Of a stretch of DNA of 64,000 nucleotides, positions 43,413-52,745 are shown piece after piece. Position 1 is the stretch's first letter, and each line of letters opens with the position of its first letter. The notes under the pieces were generated by a model. The model made no database searches, was not told where the DNA came from, and was given only the letters and a program-made list of their open reading frames with translations. The DNA comes from Kaistella sp. 97-N-M2 (GTDB lineage Bacteria; Bacteroidota; Bacteroidia; Flavobacteriales; Weeksellaceae). The stretch spans positions 2,046,001 through 2,110,000 of the forward strand of contig NZ_CP090976.1 in NCBI RefSeq assembly GCF_021513235.1, in the 5' to 3' direction. A program made the translations under genes and the position numbers.

Positions 43413-44771
43413 ATGAATTCTTTAATCGATAAATACAATATTCCCGGGCCTCGTTATACTTCTTATCCCACCGTTCCTTTTTGGGATGAAGCCAGTTTTA
43501 CAGGCGATTTTTGGCAGCAATCCGTCCTCCGGACTTTTAATGAAACCAACGATTCCGAAGGGATTTCCGTTTATATTCATCTTCCTTTTTGCGAAGCATT
43601 ATGCACGTTTTGTGCGTGCCATAAAAGAATTACGAAGCAGCATTCCGTAGAAACGCCTTATTTGGAAACCGTTTTAAAAGAATGGGATCTCTATGTAAAA
43701 TTGTTTGGCAGAACACCCAAGATTAAGGAACTCCATTTGGGTGGTGGAACACCAACATTTTTTTCGCCGGAAAATCTGAGAATTTTACTGGAAGGAATTT
43801 TCTCTAAAGCCGAAATTGCAGAACATCCGGAATTTTCTTTTGAAGGTCATCCAAATAACACGACGAAAGCGCATTTGCAAACATTGTACGATTTAGGTTT
43901 CCGTCGCTGCAGTTTCGGCGTTCAGGATTATGATCCCGTTGTTCAAAAAGCCATCAACAGAATTCAGCCCTTCGAAAACGTGAAAAATGTGACGGAATGG
44001 GCAAGAGAAATCGGATACAAAGGCGTTTCCCACGATTTGGTATTCGGCCTTCCCTTTCATACCTGGGAAAAAATGGAATATTCCATCCGCAAAACTTTGG
44101 AATTAAAACCGGACCGGTTGGCGTTCTACTCTTACGCGCACGTTCCCTGGATCAAAGGCGTGGGACAAAGAGGTTTCGATGAAAATGATTTGCCGAGTGG
44201 CGAAGAAAAAAGAAAACTTTACGAAAACGGAAAAAAATTACTGCAGGAATTAGGATATATTGAGGTGGGAATGGATCATTTCGCGCTGGAGCACGACGAT
44301 CTTTACCAGTCGATGTTGTCAGGAGATATTCACCGGAATTTTATGGGCTATTCTTCCAGCAAAACGCAATTGATGGTCGGTTTGGGAATGTCGGCAATTT
44401 CTGATTCCTGGTATGCCTTTGCGCAGAATAACAAAAGTGTCGAGGAATATCAGAATTTGGTGGAGCAGGGAATTATACCCGTGGTTAAAGGTCATATTCT
44501 AAACGATGAAGATCTGGTCATCCGGAAACATATTTTGAATTTAATGTGTCGCCTGGAAACCTCCTGGGATTTGCAAACCAGCTTCCCCGAAATCGAAAAT
44601 GCTTTAAATTCCTTAAAAGAAATGGAAAAAGACGGTTTGGTTGAAATCTCCGGAAACAAAATTGCCATTACGGACAAAGGACGAGCTTTTACGAGAAATG
44701 TCGCGATGACTTTCGACTTAAGAATGCTTCGGAACAAACCCGAAACCCGAATTTTTTCGATGACCATTTAA
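43413..44771 (+). CDS. hemN: Oxygen-independent coproporphyrinogen III oxidase
   Basis: A 452-residue radical-SAM enzyme that decarboxylates coproporphyrinogen III in haem synthesis without oxygen. The iron-sulfur cluster Cys60, Cys64 and Cys67 lie in LPFCEALCTFCACH, with the fourth HemN Cys at residue 69. HLGGGTPTFFSPENL and FEGHPNNTTKAHLQTLYDLG follow. The N-terminal NIPGPRYTSYPTVPFW is a HemN hallmark that separates true HemN from HemW. The C-terminal domain is present. Its leader holds a promoter box and inverted repeat. A terminator follows. Confidence 0.95.
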   Translation: MNSLIDKYNIPGPRYTSYPTVPFWDEASFTGDFWQQSVLRTFNETNDSEGISVYIHLPFCEALCTFCACHKRITKQHSVETPYLETVLKEWDLYVKLFGRTPKIKELHLGGGTPTFFSPENLRILLEGIFSKAEIAEHPEFSFEGHPNNTTKAHLQTLYDLGFRRCSFGVQDYDPVVQKAINRIQPFENVKNVTEWAREIGYKGVSHDLVFGLPFHTWEKMEYSIRKTLELKPDRLAFYSYAHVPWIKGVGQRGFDENDLPSGEEKRKLYENGKKLLQELGYIEVGMDHFALEHDDLYQSMLSGDIHRNFMGYSSSKTQLMVGLGMSAISDSWYAFAQNNKSVEEYQNLVEQGIIPVVKGHILNDEDLVIRKHILNLMCRLETSWDLQTSFPEIENALNSLKEMEKDGLVEISGNKIAITDKGRAFTRNVAMTFDLRMLRNKPETRIFSMTI

Positions 44772-44793
44772 TCTTGTAAATCATGCAAAAACT

Positions 44794-44823
44794 AAAAGCG
44801 ACTTTTAAAGCCGCTTTTTTTTT
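44794..44823 (+). terminator. Terminator after hemN
   Basis: An imperfect stem AAAGCGACTTT/AAAGCCGCTTT with a single-base mismatch is followed by T9. Confidence 0.8.
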
Positions 44824-44910
44824 AAAATAATTTTGAGATAAAACTTATTTATTTTTTTTGAAGTATTTGATTATCTTTAAAGCAGTCCATATTTAAAAAA
44901 ATTATATTTT

Positions 44911-45420
44911 ATGACCATCTCCAACAGCACGCTCGATGATATTCCCGAAATTTTCCGCCTCTATCACCTCGCCACCGAATATCAGAAGGCAAAATTTCCC
45001 GGCAATGTCTGGCCCGAATTCGACGAGGATTTTATCGCCACCGAAGTGCTGGAAAACCGCCAGTTCAAACTGGTAATCAATCATGAGATTGCCTGCATTT
45101 GGTCGATCACCTACAATGATGCGCAGATTTGGGAAGAAAAAGAAAATAACGATGCCGTTTATCTTCACCGGATCGCAACCAATCCAAATTTCCGCGGATT
45201 GAATTTTGTTCAAATTATCGCCAACTGGGCGAAAGATTTTGGCCAAAAAGAAAACCGAAAATTCATCCGAATGGACACCTGCGGACAAAATGATCGCCTG
45301 ATCAATCACTACAAAAACGCCGGATTTCAATTTTTAGGGATGAAAAAGCTGCAGGATGCTTCGGGCCTGCAGGAGCATTATCAAAATGCCGACGTTTGTT
45401 ATTTTGAAATCGAACTTTAG
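44911..45420 (+). CDS. GNAT family N-acetyltransferase
   Basis: A 169-residue soluble protein with the GNAT layout. An N-terminal beta-alpha unit (TISNSTLDDIPEIFRLYHLA) leads to acetyl-CoA-binding motif A in YLHRIATNPNFRGLNFVQII, followed by WAKDFGQKENRKFIRMDT and a C-terminal strand around YKNAGFQFLGM. The usual Q/RxxGxG/A loop is degenerate (NPNFRGLNF), which is common in this branch. The substrate is unknown. It sits alone between the hemN terminator and a convergent secreted dehydrogenase. Confidence 0.85.
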   Translation: MTISNSTLDDIPEIFRLYHLATEYQKAKFPGNVWPEFDEDFIATEVLENRQFKLVINHEIACIWSITYNDAQIWEEKENNDAVYLHRIATNPNFRGLNFVQIIANWAKDFGQKENRKFIRMDTCGQNDRLINHYKNAGFQFLGMKKLQDASGLQEHYQNADVCYFEIEL

Positions 45421-45479
45421 AAAAAGCCTGAAAGCAAGACAACTTTGAACTGGGCGCGGATTTGTGTTGCTTCGCTGTT

Positions 45480-46838
45480 CTATTTTACTATCACCGTTTG
45501 CGAATACACTTTTAGATTATTGGATTTAATGATTACGAAATAAATACCCGTTTTTACGCCGGAAATATCAATGCTTCCATCATCACTCACTGGAACTTCC
45601 AAAACTTTTCTACCCTCTGCATTAATGAATTCTGCCGTATTGTTTTTCGTTTTCAACCCTTTCACGACTATTTTTTCCGTAGCCGGATTAGGATACATTT
45701 GAATTTGATCTTTACTGCTGGCGTCCGTTCCTAACGTCGTTGTTTTAATTTTGTATATAATGCCATTATTCACCGCTCCCACATACAATTCTTTTTGAGC
45801 ATCTTCGCCGAAGGTGGCAAAATTATTCCCTGCGAATGCCGGCGACCAGGTGATGGAATTATCCGCGTTCAACAGACCGATCTGCGTGGAACAGTAATCT
45901 GCGAAAAAATATTTGCCCGCGAAAGCCGGATACTCTGTGCCGCGATAAACGTAACCGCCCGTGATCGAACATTTTCCGCCAGAGTGGTTATAAAATGCGA
46001 GCGGAAAAGTCATGGTTGCCATTGGGGCACAGCCGGCAGTGTTGTAAGCCGAGTTTCCTTCATAACACCGCCAACCGTAATTAATACCGGCTTGAGAGAT
46101 CGGCATTTTATTAATTTCTTCGAATGAACCCTGACCGACGTCTGCGATCAGGACGTTTCCCGTGGTCAGATCGAAGGAAAATTTCCAGGCGTTTCGAAGG
46201 CCATAAGACCAGATTTCATCCGCGCCTGCCGTATTTGCAAAAGGATTGTCCGACGGAATATCATAATTTCCTGTGGAATTGACGTTGATGCGCAACATCT
46301 TTCCGAGCAGCGAATTTTTGTTCTGCGCGTTGTTGTTCGGATCGCCGCCGTTGCCGCCATCGCCCGTCGAAATCCATAAATTTCCGTCCGGTGCAAAGTG
46401 AATGCTGCCGCCGTTGTGATTATCGAAGGGTTTGGTAATGTTCAGCAGAATTTTTTCGGACGTAATATCCGCGACATCAGGATTTGTGCTGTTCACCGAA
46501 TACCTTGCGAGTGTAATATTTCCCGCGGTATTGTTGTAGTATACATAAAAGTAGCCATTTGTGCTGTATTGCGGGTGAAAAGCCAAACCTAAAAGGCCGC
46601 GCTCTCCGTTGAAAGTGATCTTCGAACTCAAATTGATAAAGTTCGCAGCGTTCACCGTTCCGTTCGGCTGAACAATTTTGATCAACCCATTTTGCTGAAC
46701 CACAAAAAGTCTTGTGTCGTTGGCATGTACAATCTCTACCGGACTGGTAAAGCCACTTGCGAAAGCTTCCAAAACAATATTCTGCGCGAAATAAATGGGG
46801 GAAGATAACGCCATGAAAATAAAGAGTAAATTTTTCAT
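45480..46838 (-). CDS. PQQ-dependent sugar dehydrogenase (GSDH family) with type IX sorting domain
   Basis: A 452-residue exported protein with signal peptide MKNLLFIFMALSSPIYFAQ. The glucose/sorbosone dehydrogenase six-bladed propeller covers about 20-365, with ERGLLGLAFHPQYSTNGYFY, HNGGSIHFAPDGNLWIS and GDGGNGGDPNNNAQN as family hallmarks; these soluble enzymes use PQQ. A C-terminal type A sorting domain (from about 380; IQMYPNPATEKIVVKG ... KTGIYFVIIKS) sends it through the type IX system. The oxidised substrate is unknown. PQQ synthesis genes are not in the window. Confidence 0.9.
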   Translation of the reverse strand: MKNLLFIFMALSSPIYFAQNIVLEAFASGFTSPVEIVHANDTRLFVVQQNGLIKIVQPNGTVNAANFINLSSKITFNGERGLLGLAFHPQYSTNGYFYVYYNNTAGNITLARYSVNSTNPDVADITSEKILLNITKPFDNHNGGSIHFAPDGNLWISTGDGGNGGDPNNNAQNKNSLLGKMLRINVNSTGNYDIPSDNPFANTAGADEIWSYGLRNAWKFSFDLTTGNVLIADVGQGSFEEINKMPISQAGINYGWRCYEGNSAYNTAGCAPMATMTFPLAFYNHSGGKCSITGGYVYRGTEYPAFAGKYFFADYCSTQIGLLNADNSITWSPAFAGNNFATFGEDAQKELYVGAVNNGIIYKIKTTTLGTDASSKDQIQMYPNPATEKIVVKGLKTKNNTAEFINAEGRKVLEVPVSDDGSIDISGVKTGIYFVIIKSNNLKVYSQTVIVK

Positions 46839-47011
46839 AATATTTTGGGTGTTAAGGTCTTGTGAAGTTAGGAATATTTTTTTTTAAATAATTAATTTAA
46901 ATGTATTTACCCAAAATTTTAAGATTAAACGCTGAGAAAAAGATCATTTTATACGATTAAATTTGAATTTAAATTATTTTGTTAAAAATTCTTAATTCTA
47001 CTGAAAATCAT

Positions 47012-47019
47012 TATATTTG
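47012..47019 (+). promoter_or_regulatory. -7 box upstream of secDF
   Basis: TATATTTG matches TAnnTTTG, 34 bases before the secDF ATG. Confidence 0.45.
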
Positions 47020-47053
47020 CCGACTATAATTTTAATGTTGTAAACTATTAACA

Positions 47054-49975
47054 ATGCAAGGAAAAGGACTTATTACGCTTGTTGCGGTTATTCTGGGACT
47101 TATTTGTCTTAACGAATTATTACCAACCTGGTATGCCGGTAAGATTGAAAAACAAGCCACTACGCTTGCGGCAAACGACCCCGTAAAATACAATAAAGAG
47201 TTAGCGCGTCTTTCTAAAGATACCTTAAATCTCGGTTTTACGAAATTGTATTATTCCAGAGCGAAAGAGAGAGAAATGAAGCTGGGTCTGGATTTAAAAG
47301 GCGGAGTAAACGTTCTTTTGGAAATCAACCACAGAGATTTAGTTAACGACCTTACTAATTTTTCTACCAATCCAATTCTTTTGGAAACACTGGACAGAAC
47401 CGATAAAGATCAAAAAAACTCTACAAAAAGTTATATCGAGAATTTCTTTACGGAGTTTGATGCAGTAAATAAGGAGAAGGGAACAAACCTGAAGCTGGCA
47501 GATCCGGAAATTTTCGGAAACACCAACCACAGCGAAATTAAATACAACTCTACGGACGAGGAAGTAAAAAACGTCATCCGCAGAAAGATCGACGCTTCCG
47601 AAGGCGCAGCTTTCGAGGTAATTCGCACGCGTATCGATAAAATGGGTGTTACCCAACCCAACGTGCAGAAAGTTCCCGGAACGGGGAGAATTTCCGTAGA
47701 AATGCCGGGAATGCAGGATATCGACCGCGTGAAAAAAATGCTTCAGACTTCAGCCAAACTTCAGTTCTGGGAAGTTCAGCAGCCACAGGAAATTTTACCA
47801 TACTTCGAGCAGTTGAATGCTTTAATTGCTACAAAAAGCGATTCTTTAGGCGTTCCAAAAAATACAAACCTGGTAGGTTTAATGCAGCTGAATACATTAC
47901 GGTCCAACGGTGTAGGAAACATTAAACTTTCCGACACAGCAGTGGTAAACAAGATTTTAAAATCTGACCTTGCCAAAAAACTTCGTCCGACCAACATTAA
48001 ATATTCCCAATTTGTTTGGGGTTACAAACCTGAGGCGAACGACGAAAATAATTTGGTACTTTACGCCATCAGAGGAAATATCAACCAAAAAGCTCCCGTT
48101 GACGGCGCTGTAGAATCTGCAAGAGTAAACTATGACGAAATGGGCAGAGTAGTTGTGGATATGCAAATGGATTCCAAAGGATCGAAAGACTGGAAAACCC
48201 TGACGGCCAAAAATGTAAATAAACCTGTAGCAGTAACTTTGGATAACGTGGTTTATACCGCACCCAACGTAGTAAACGAAATCCCGAACGGAAGAACCCA
48301 AATCTCCGGAAATTTCTCTCAGCAGGAAGCCCAGGATCTCGTGGATGTTTTAGGCGCCGGTAAACTTCCCGCTAGTGCGAAGATTGTTCAGGCAGATGTT
48401 GTAGGACCTTCATTGGGAGCTGAGTCCATTAATGCAGGAATGCTTTCATTCATCATTGCCTTTCTGGTAATTATTGCTTATATCATTTTCTATTACGGCG
48501 GGGCTGGTGTTTTTGCAGTAATTGCAATGGTTATCAACTTATTCTACATTTTCGGAATTATGGATTCTGTTGATGCGACGTTAACGCTTCCCGGAATCGC
48601 GGGTATCGTACTGTCCATGGCAATGGCAGTAGATACGAACGTTATTATTTACGAAAGAACCAAGGAAGAACTCTTCGCCGGTAAAAATATTCTTGAAGCT
48701 TATAAAGATGGTTTCAAACACGCACTTTCCGCGATTATCGACGGTCATGCCACGACAATTTTGACCGCTTTGGTATTGTATATTTTCGGGACCGGACCGA
48801 TCAAAGGATTTGCGGTAACGCTCATCATCGGTATCTTAATGACGTTCTTTACGTCGGTATTATTATCAAGAGTAATGATCTTCGCACGATTGAATAAAGG
48901 AAAAAGCCTTTCAGTCTGGACTCCTTTAACCAAAAATCTTTTCAGAAATGTTTGGATCGATTTTATTGGAAAAAGAAAATATGCGTACATGATCTCTGGA
49001 TTTCTAACCGTTGCCAGTATTGCTTCCATTGCGATTAATGGCTTTCAGTACGGCATCGATTTCACGGGCGGTCGTAATTACGTGGTGAAATTCGATAAGC
49101 CTGTAGACGCGACGGCGGTGGAGCGGGATTTAGCAAAACTCTTCCAGACGGCGGATGGTAAAAACTCCGCGGTAGAAGCAAAAACTTTCGGAAACAACAA
49201 TCAACTCAAAATCGCAACCGATTATTTAATTGATGACGAATCCTTAAAAGCAGATCAAACCATCGAACAGAAATTATACGATGGTTTAAAAGCCAATTTA
49301 CCCGCCAATCTTTCCTTAAAAGACTTTAAATCTGCGGATAAATCGCATGCCGGAATCGTTTCTTCCACCAAAGTAGGCCCCACCGTGGCCGATGATATTA
49401 AAACCGGTGGAATGTATGCAGTAATTGCAGCTTTAGGGGGCATCTTCCTTTACATTTTAATGCGATTCAGTAGATGGCAGTTCTCCTTAGGAGCTGTAGC
49501 AGGTCTTGCACACGATGCGATTATTATTTTGGGAGCCTACTCACTGCTTCATAAATACATGCCGTTCAGTATGGAAATCAACCAGGATTTCATCGCCGCC
49601 GTGCTAACCGTGCTGGGATATTCCATCAATGATACCGTAATTGTATTCGACAGAATCCGGGAATATCTGCGAGAGAAAAAATCCGTTACGTTGGCCGGAT
49701 TGTTTGATGATTCCATTTCCAGCACTTTGGGTAGAACCTTTAATACGTCATTTACCACGATTTTGGTTATTTTGGCCATCTTTATTTTCGGTGGCGATAA
49801 CCTGCGCGGCTTTATGTTCGCCTTACTTTTGGGTATCGCCTTTGGAACGTATTCCTCCATTTTTATCTCTTCGGCCATCGCTTACGACTTCCTGAAAGGC
49901 AAAGGCAAAGAAGAAACGCCTCATGGTAAAACTTCAGTGGATGTAGAAGTTATTGACAAACGAACGAAGAAATAA
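47054..49975 (+). CDS. secDF: Fused protein translocase subunit SecDF
   Basis: A 973-residue inner-membrane protein joining SecD (about 1-620) and SecF (about 640-950) in one chain, as is usual in flavobacteria. SecD features include LGLDLKGGVNVLLEI, VIRTRIDKMGVTQPNVQKV, and the membrane part with AMAVDTNVIIYERTKEEL. SecF has QYGIDFTGGRNYVVKF, the segment TKVGPTVADDIKTGGMYAVI, and DTVIVFDRIREYLREKKS. It uses the proton gradient to pull proteins through SecYEG from the periplasmic side. A terminator follows directly. Confidence 0.96.
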   Translation: MQGKGLITLVAVILGLICLNELLPTWYAGKIEKQATTLAANDPVKYNKELARLSKDTLNLGFTKLYYSRAKEREMKLGLDLKGGVNVLLEINHRDLVNDLTNFSTNPILLETLDRTDKDQKNSTKSYIENFFTEFDAVNKEKGTNLKLADPEIFGNTNHSEIKYNSTDEEVKNVIRRKIDASEGAAFEVIRTRIDKMGVTQPNVQKVPGTGRISVEMPGMQDIDRVKKMLQTSAKLQFWEVQQPQEILPYFEQLNALIATKSDSLGVPKNTNLVGLMQLNTLRSNGVGNIKLSDTAVVNKILKSDLAKKLRPTNIKYSQFVWGYKPEANDENNLVLYAIRGNINQKAPVDGAVESARVNYDEMGRVVVDMQMDSKGSKDWKTLTAKNVNKPVAVTLDNVVYTAPNVVNEIPNGRTQISGNFSQQEAQDLVDVLGAGKLPASAKIVQADVVGPSLGAESINAGMLSFIIAFLVIIAYIIFYYGGAGVFAVIAMVINLFYIFGIMDSVDATLTLPGIAGIVLSMAMAVDTNVIIYERTKEELFAGKNILEAYKDGFKHALSAIIDGHATTILTALVLYIFGTGPIKGFAVTLIIGILMTFFTSVLLSRVMIFARLNKGKSLSVWTPLTKNLFRNVWIDFIGKRKYAYMISGFLTVASIASIAINGFQYGIDFTGGRNYVVKFDKPVDATAVERDLAKLFQTADGKNSAVEAKTFGNNNQLKIATDYLIDDESLKADQTIEQKLYDGLKANLPANLSLKDFKSADKSHAGIVSSTKVGPTVADDIKTGGMYAVIAALGGIFLYILMRFSRWQFSLGAVAGLAHDAIIILGAYSLLHKYMPFSMEINQDFIAAVLTVLGYSINDTVIVFDRIREYLREKKSVTLAGLFDDSISSTLGRTFNTSFTTILVILAIFIFGGDNLRGFMFALLLGIAFGTYSSIFISSAIAYDFLKGKGKEETPHGKTSVDVEVIDKRTKK

Positions 49976-50406
49976 TTTTCTTTACATTAATACAAGATAG
50001 TCCTTCGAAAGAGGGACTATTTTTTTTGCGGATATTTTTTATTTTGGGCGAACATTTCCGCCCTCCACTCCCGCTTTTTTCTTCCACTTCGTTCCAAAAA
50101 AAGAGCTCCGTTCAGGTCGGGTCGCAGGTTGCGTTTCCCAGGAAACTGGTGTTTATACTTTAAAAAATAGGATGTTTTTAAGAAGCGAAAATCCTTGTGC
50201 AAACCTGGCCCTTTTTAATCTTGATCATATAGCCCATTGGCGTCAAAACCGAAAGAAAGGCAAAAACGGCGTGAAAATATGTACGTAATAGATTATTTAG
50301 ACATCAAATCGACAAAATTAAAATAAGAAAGCTTCGGTCTTTAATTTGCCGACTTTTACCGGAAATATTAAAAAAAAATATCAAAAAAACTATCTTTACA
50401 CCCGCA
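49976..50406. other. Intergenic region after secDF: terminator plus GC-richer non-coding segment
   Basis: This 431-base gap starts with a terminator: a 10-bp stem with GAAA loop at 49997-50020, then T8. It then holds a GC-richer stretch, about 50028-50215, with purine/pyrimidine-asymmetric sequence and, read on the minus strand, a 61-codon frame that looks spurious. The last 190 bases are AT-rich and lead to TATCTTTA (50391-50398), a near -7 box for the MFS gene. The segment is reminiscent of dispersed non-coding repeats seen in flavobacterial genomes, from memory only. Confidence 0.5.
49997..50028 (+). terminator. Terminator after secDF
   Basis: Stem ATAGTCCTTC/GAGGGACTAT with one G-T pair and a GAAA tetraloop, followed by T8. 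Confidence 0.88.
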
Positions 50407-51630
50407 ATGAAAAAAAATCGAAAATCCGCCGCCATAGGATTCATCTTTGTCACGCTGCTCATCGATATTACGGGGTGGGGAATTGTGATACCCGTAATTC
50501 CGAAACTCATTCAGGAGCTCATCGGTACTGCGGATTTGAGTGTTGCTTCGCAGTACGGCGGTTGGCTGAGTTTTGCGTATGCCGGAATGCAGTTTATTTT
50601 CGCTTCCGTTTTAGGCGGTTTAAGCGATAAATATGGCCGACGGCCGATTATCCTTTTCTCGCTCCTCGGATTTTCCCTGAACTTCTTTATTCAGGCCATC
50701 GCGCCCACAATTTTCTGGCTTTTTGTCGGCCGGATTTTTTCCGGCGTTACAGGCGCCAGTATTACCACCGCAAGCGCTTACATCGCCGATATTTCTACCG
50801 ATGAAGACCGGGCAAAAAATTTCGGAATGATTGGCGCCGCCTTCGGCGTCGGCTTTATTGTTGGTCCAGTAATCGGCGGTCTGCTCGGGCAGTATGGGGC
50901 GCGCGTGCCTTTTTACGCAGCTTCAGGTTTATGTCTCGTTAATTTTCTTTACGGCTGGTTTATTCTGCCCGAAAGTTTGGATAAAGAAAACCGCCGAAGT
51001 TTCAACTGGAAGCGCGCAAATCCAGTTGGCTCTCTGTTGCAGCTGAAAAAATATCCTCAGATTTTGGGCTTAATTGCCGCTTTAATTTTCGTTTACATCG
51101 CGGGACACGCCGTTCAGACAAACTGGACATTCTTTACGATGTACAAATTCAGCTGGTCCGAAAAACTTGTCGGGATTTCCCTCGGCGTTTCCGGCTTTAT
51201 GGCCGCTTTGGTTCAGGGGTATTTAATCCGTTTCATCCAACCCAGACTCGGCAACGAAAAAAGCATTTTCTACGGTCTGATCCTCTATGCTGTTGGAATG
51301 ATTCTGTTCGCTTTTGCGTCCGAAAGCTGGATGATGTTTGCCTTCCTGATTCCCTACGGCTTGGGCGGAATTGCTGGTCCGGCTTTGCAGTCGGTGATTT
51401 CTTCGCAGGTTCCGAAAAATGAGCAGGGCGAACTGCAGGGAGCATTGGCAAGTTTGGTGAGCTTGACCGCGATTGTGGGACCGCCTTTAATGACGAATAC
51501 TTTTTATTATTTTACGCACGATTCTGCGCCTTTCAAGTTTCCGGGTGCGCCATTTTTTCTAGGATTTTTACTGATGGCGGTAAGCGTTGTAATTGTGTTT
51601 TTCGTTTTCAATAAAAAGAAACAGCACTAA
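50407..51630 (+). CDS. TCR/Tet-type MFS transporter
   Basis: A 407-residue inner-membrane major-facilitator protein with 12 helices. Motif A is [11 protein letters not shown] (about 77-87), motif B lies in [16 protein letters not shown], and motif C is in [10 protein letters not shown] (about 158-167), which marks drug/H+ antiporters. The overall sequence, including [15 protein letters not shown] and [14 protein letters not shown], matches the TetA-like 12-TM subgroup. Many chromosomal members carry no resistance, so the substrate is unknown. The start is an ATG at 50407 before [12 protein letters not shown]. Confidence 0.9.
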   Translation: MKKNRKSAAIGFIFVTLLIDITGWGIVIPVIPKLIQELIGTADLSVASQYGGWLSFAYAGMQFIFASVLGGLSDKYGRRPIILFSLLGFSLNFFIQAIAPTIFWLFVGRIFSGVTGASITTASAYIADISTDEDRAKNFGMIGAAFGVGFIVGPVIGGLLGQYGARVPFYAASGLCLVNFLYGWFILPESLDKENRRSFNWKRANPVGSLLQLKKYPQILGLIAALIFVYIAGHAVQTNWTFFTMYKFSWSEKLVGISLGVSGFMAALVQGYLIRFIQPRLGNEKSIFYGLILYAVGMILFAFASESWMMFAFLIPYGLGGIAGPALQSVISSQVPKNEQGELQGALASLVSLTAIVGPPLMTNTFYYFTHDSAPFKFPGAPFFLGFLLMAVSVVIVFFVFNKKKQH

Positions 51631-51702
51631 CGAAGTAATTTTATGACGAAATTAACTTTAATAAATAAAAATCAGTATCATAAACTTTTGTAATTTTACC
51701 CC

Positions 51703-52026
51703 ATGGAATTAAGTATAGGAGAAATGCTTTTAGTTGCCGTAGCAATCGTGGTATTGTTCGGACCCGATAAATTGCCTCAGATCGCGCGGGATTTAGGTCA
51801 GGGTGTTCGAAAGATGCGTGGTGCGATGGAAGATGTGAAATCTGAAATTTTAAAGGAAACCGACAATCCTGTTTCTGAAATTAAAAAAGAAATTGAGCGG
51901 GTGAAGCAGGCAGCACAGGATTTTAATCCGATGAGCGATCTGGAGAAGAAAGCCATTGCCGAAAGAGAGATCCCGAAAGTTAATCTCGCAGAAAACGATC
52001 AACACGAAGGACCTGTAAGCCGTTAG
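51703..52026 (+). CDS. tatA: Twin-arginine translocase subunit TatA
   Basis: A 107-residue protein with a single N-terminal helix and the TatA/B hallmark LFGPDKLPQIARDLGQGVRKMR, then an amphipathic helix and a charged, partly coiled-coil tail. It forms the pore of the Tat pathway with TatC, which is not in this window. Length fits TatA or TatB; Bacteroidota often have only TatA-like and TatC. The PAP2 gene starts one base after its stop, indicating cotranscription. Confidence 0.92.
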   Translation: MELSIGEMLLVAVAIVVLFGPDKLPQIARDLGQGVRKMRGAMEDVKSEILKETDNPVSEIKKEIERVKQAAQDFNPMSDLEKKAIAEREIPKVNLAENDQHEGPVSR

Positions 52027-52027
52027 C

Positions 52028-52606
52028 ATGCACGAAATTATTCAGGAGGACCAGCAGGTTTTTTTATTTCTAAATAATTTAGGGAGTCAGCCTTTCGACC
52101 AATTTTGGATCCTCATTTCGGAAACCTGGATCTGGGTTCCCTTATACATCATTTTTCTTTATTTGCTTTACAAAAACTTTAAGCTGAAAAGTTTGGTTTT
52201 TATTTTAATATTTATCGCTTTAGGCGTTACCGTTTCGGATCAGCTTGCCGGAATTTTCAAAACCGGAATTGCCCGATTCAGACCTTGTCATGATCCCGCT
52301 CTCGATAATCTTATGCGCGAAGTAAAATGTGGCGGCCAGTTCGGATTCTACTCCAGCCATGCGTCCAATACTTTTTTTATCAGTACGTTTATGAGCATGC
52401 TTGTTGGCAGGAAGTATCGGTTTTTGCCTTATTTTCTTTTTGTCTGGGCTATTATTGTTTCCTACAGCCGAATTTATCTGGGTGTCCATTTTCCGTTGGA
52501 CGTTTTGATGGGTGCTGTAATGGGATTCTTGATCGGCGGACTTTTCGCGACGATTTCGTGGCGCGTTATCAAGAAACAAAATCATAATATTTCTTCAGAA
52601 GTATAG
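52028..52606 (+). CDS. PAP2 family phosphatase
   Basis: A 192-residue inner-membrane protein with about six helices and the three PAP2 motifs: KTGIARFRP (KX6RP), YSSHASN (a variant of PSGH with the His kept) and SRIYLGVHFPLDV (SRX5HX3D). It probably removes phosphate from a lipid such as undecaprenyl pyrophosphate or phosphatidic acid; which one cannot be told. It follows tatA by one base. Confidence 0.92.
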   Translation: MHEIIQEDQQVFLFLNNLGSQPFDQFWILISETWIWVPLYIIFLYLLYKNFKLKSLVFILIFIALGVTVSDQLAGIFKTGIARFRPCHDPALDNLMREVKCGGQFGFYSSHASNTFFISTFMSMLVGRKYRFLPYFLFVWAIIVSYSRIYLGVHFPLDVLMGAVMGFLIGGLFATISWRVIKKQNHNISSEV

Positions 52607-52732
52607 TTGCTGCATCTTTACTTAGGAAACCGGTCGACGCTCGCTTCGCTCGCGCCTCCCCGCCCTTTCCATCTCTGCGTCACTTTCCGAAAACTTCGCC
52701 ACACCAATATTCCTGCATCCGTGCAAAAATAT

Positions 52733-52740
52733 TATCTTTG
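52733..52740 (+). promoter_or_regulatory. -7 box just before polA
   Basis: TATCTTTG matches TAnnTTTG and ends five bases before the polA ATG, so any transcript would be nearly leaderless. The preceding 120 bases are GC-richer with a self-complementary CGCTCGCTTCGCTCGCG segment around 52637-52652. Confidence 0.45.
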
Positions 52741-52745
52741 CTTTT

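Noticed and set aside
50017-50202. 61-codon minus-strand frame as a protein gene
   Set aside because: No family resemblance, no promoter or signal, Arg/Lys-rich translation of a compositionally odd spacer; more likely non-coding.
50407-51630. Tetracycline resistance gene
   Set aside because: The protein is Tet-type in fold, but no resistance-island context exists and chromosomal relatives often have other substrates; called only as an MFS transporter.
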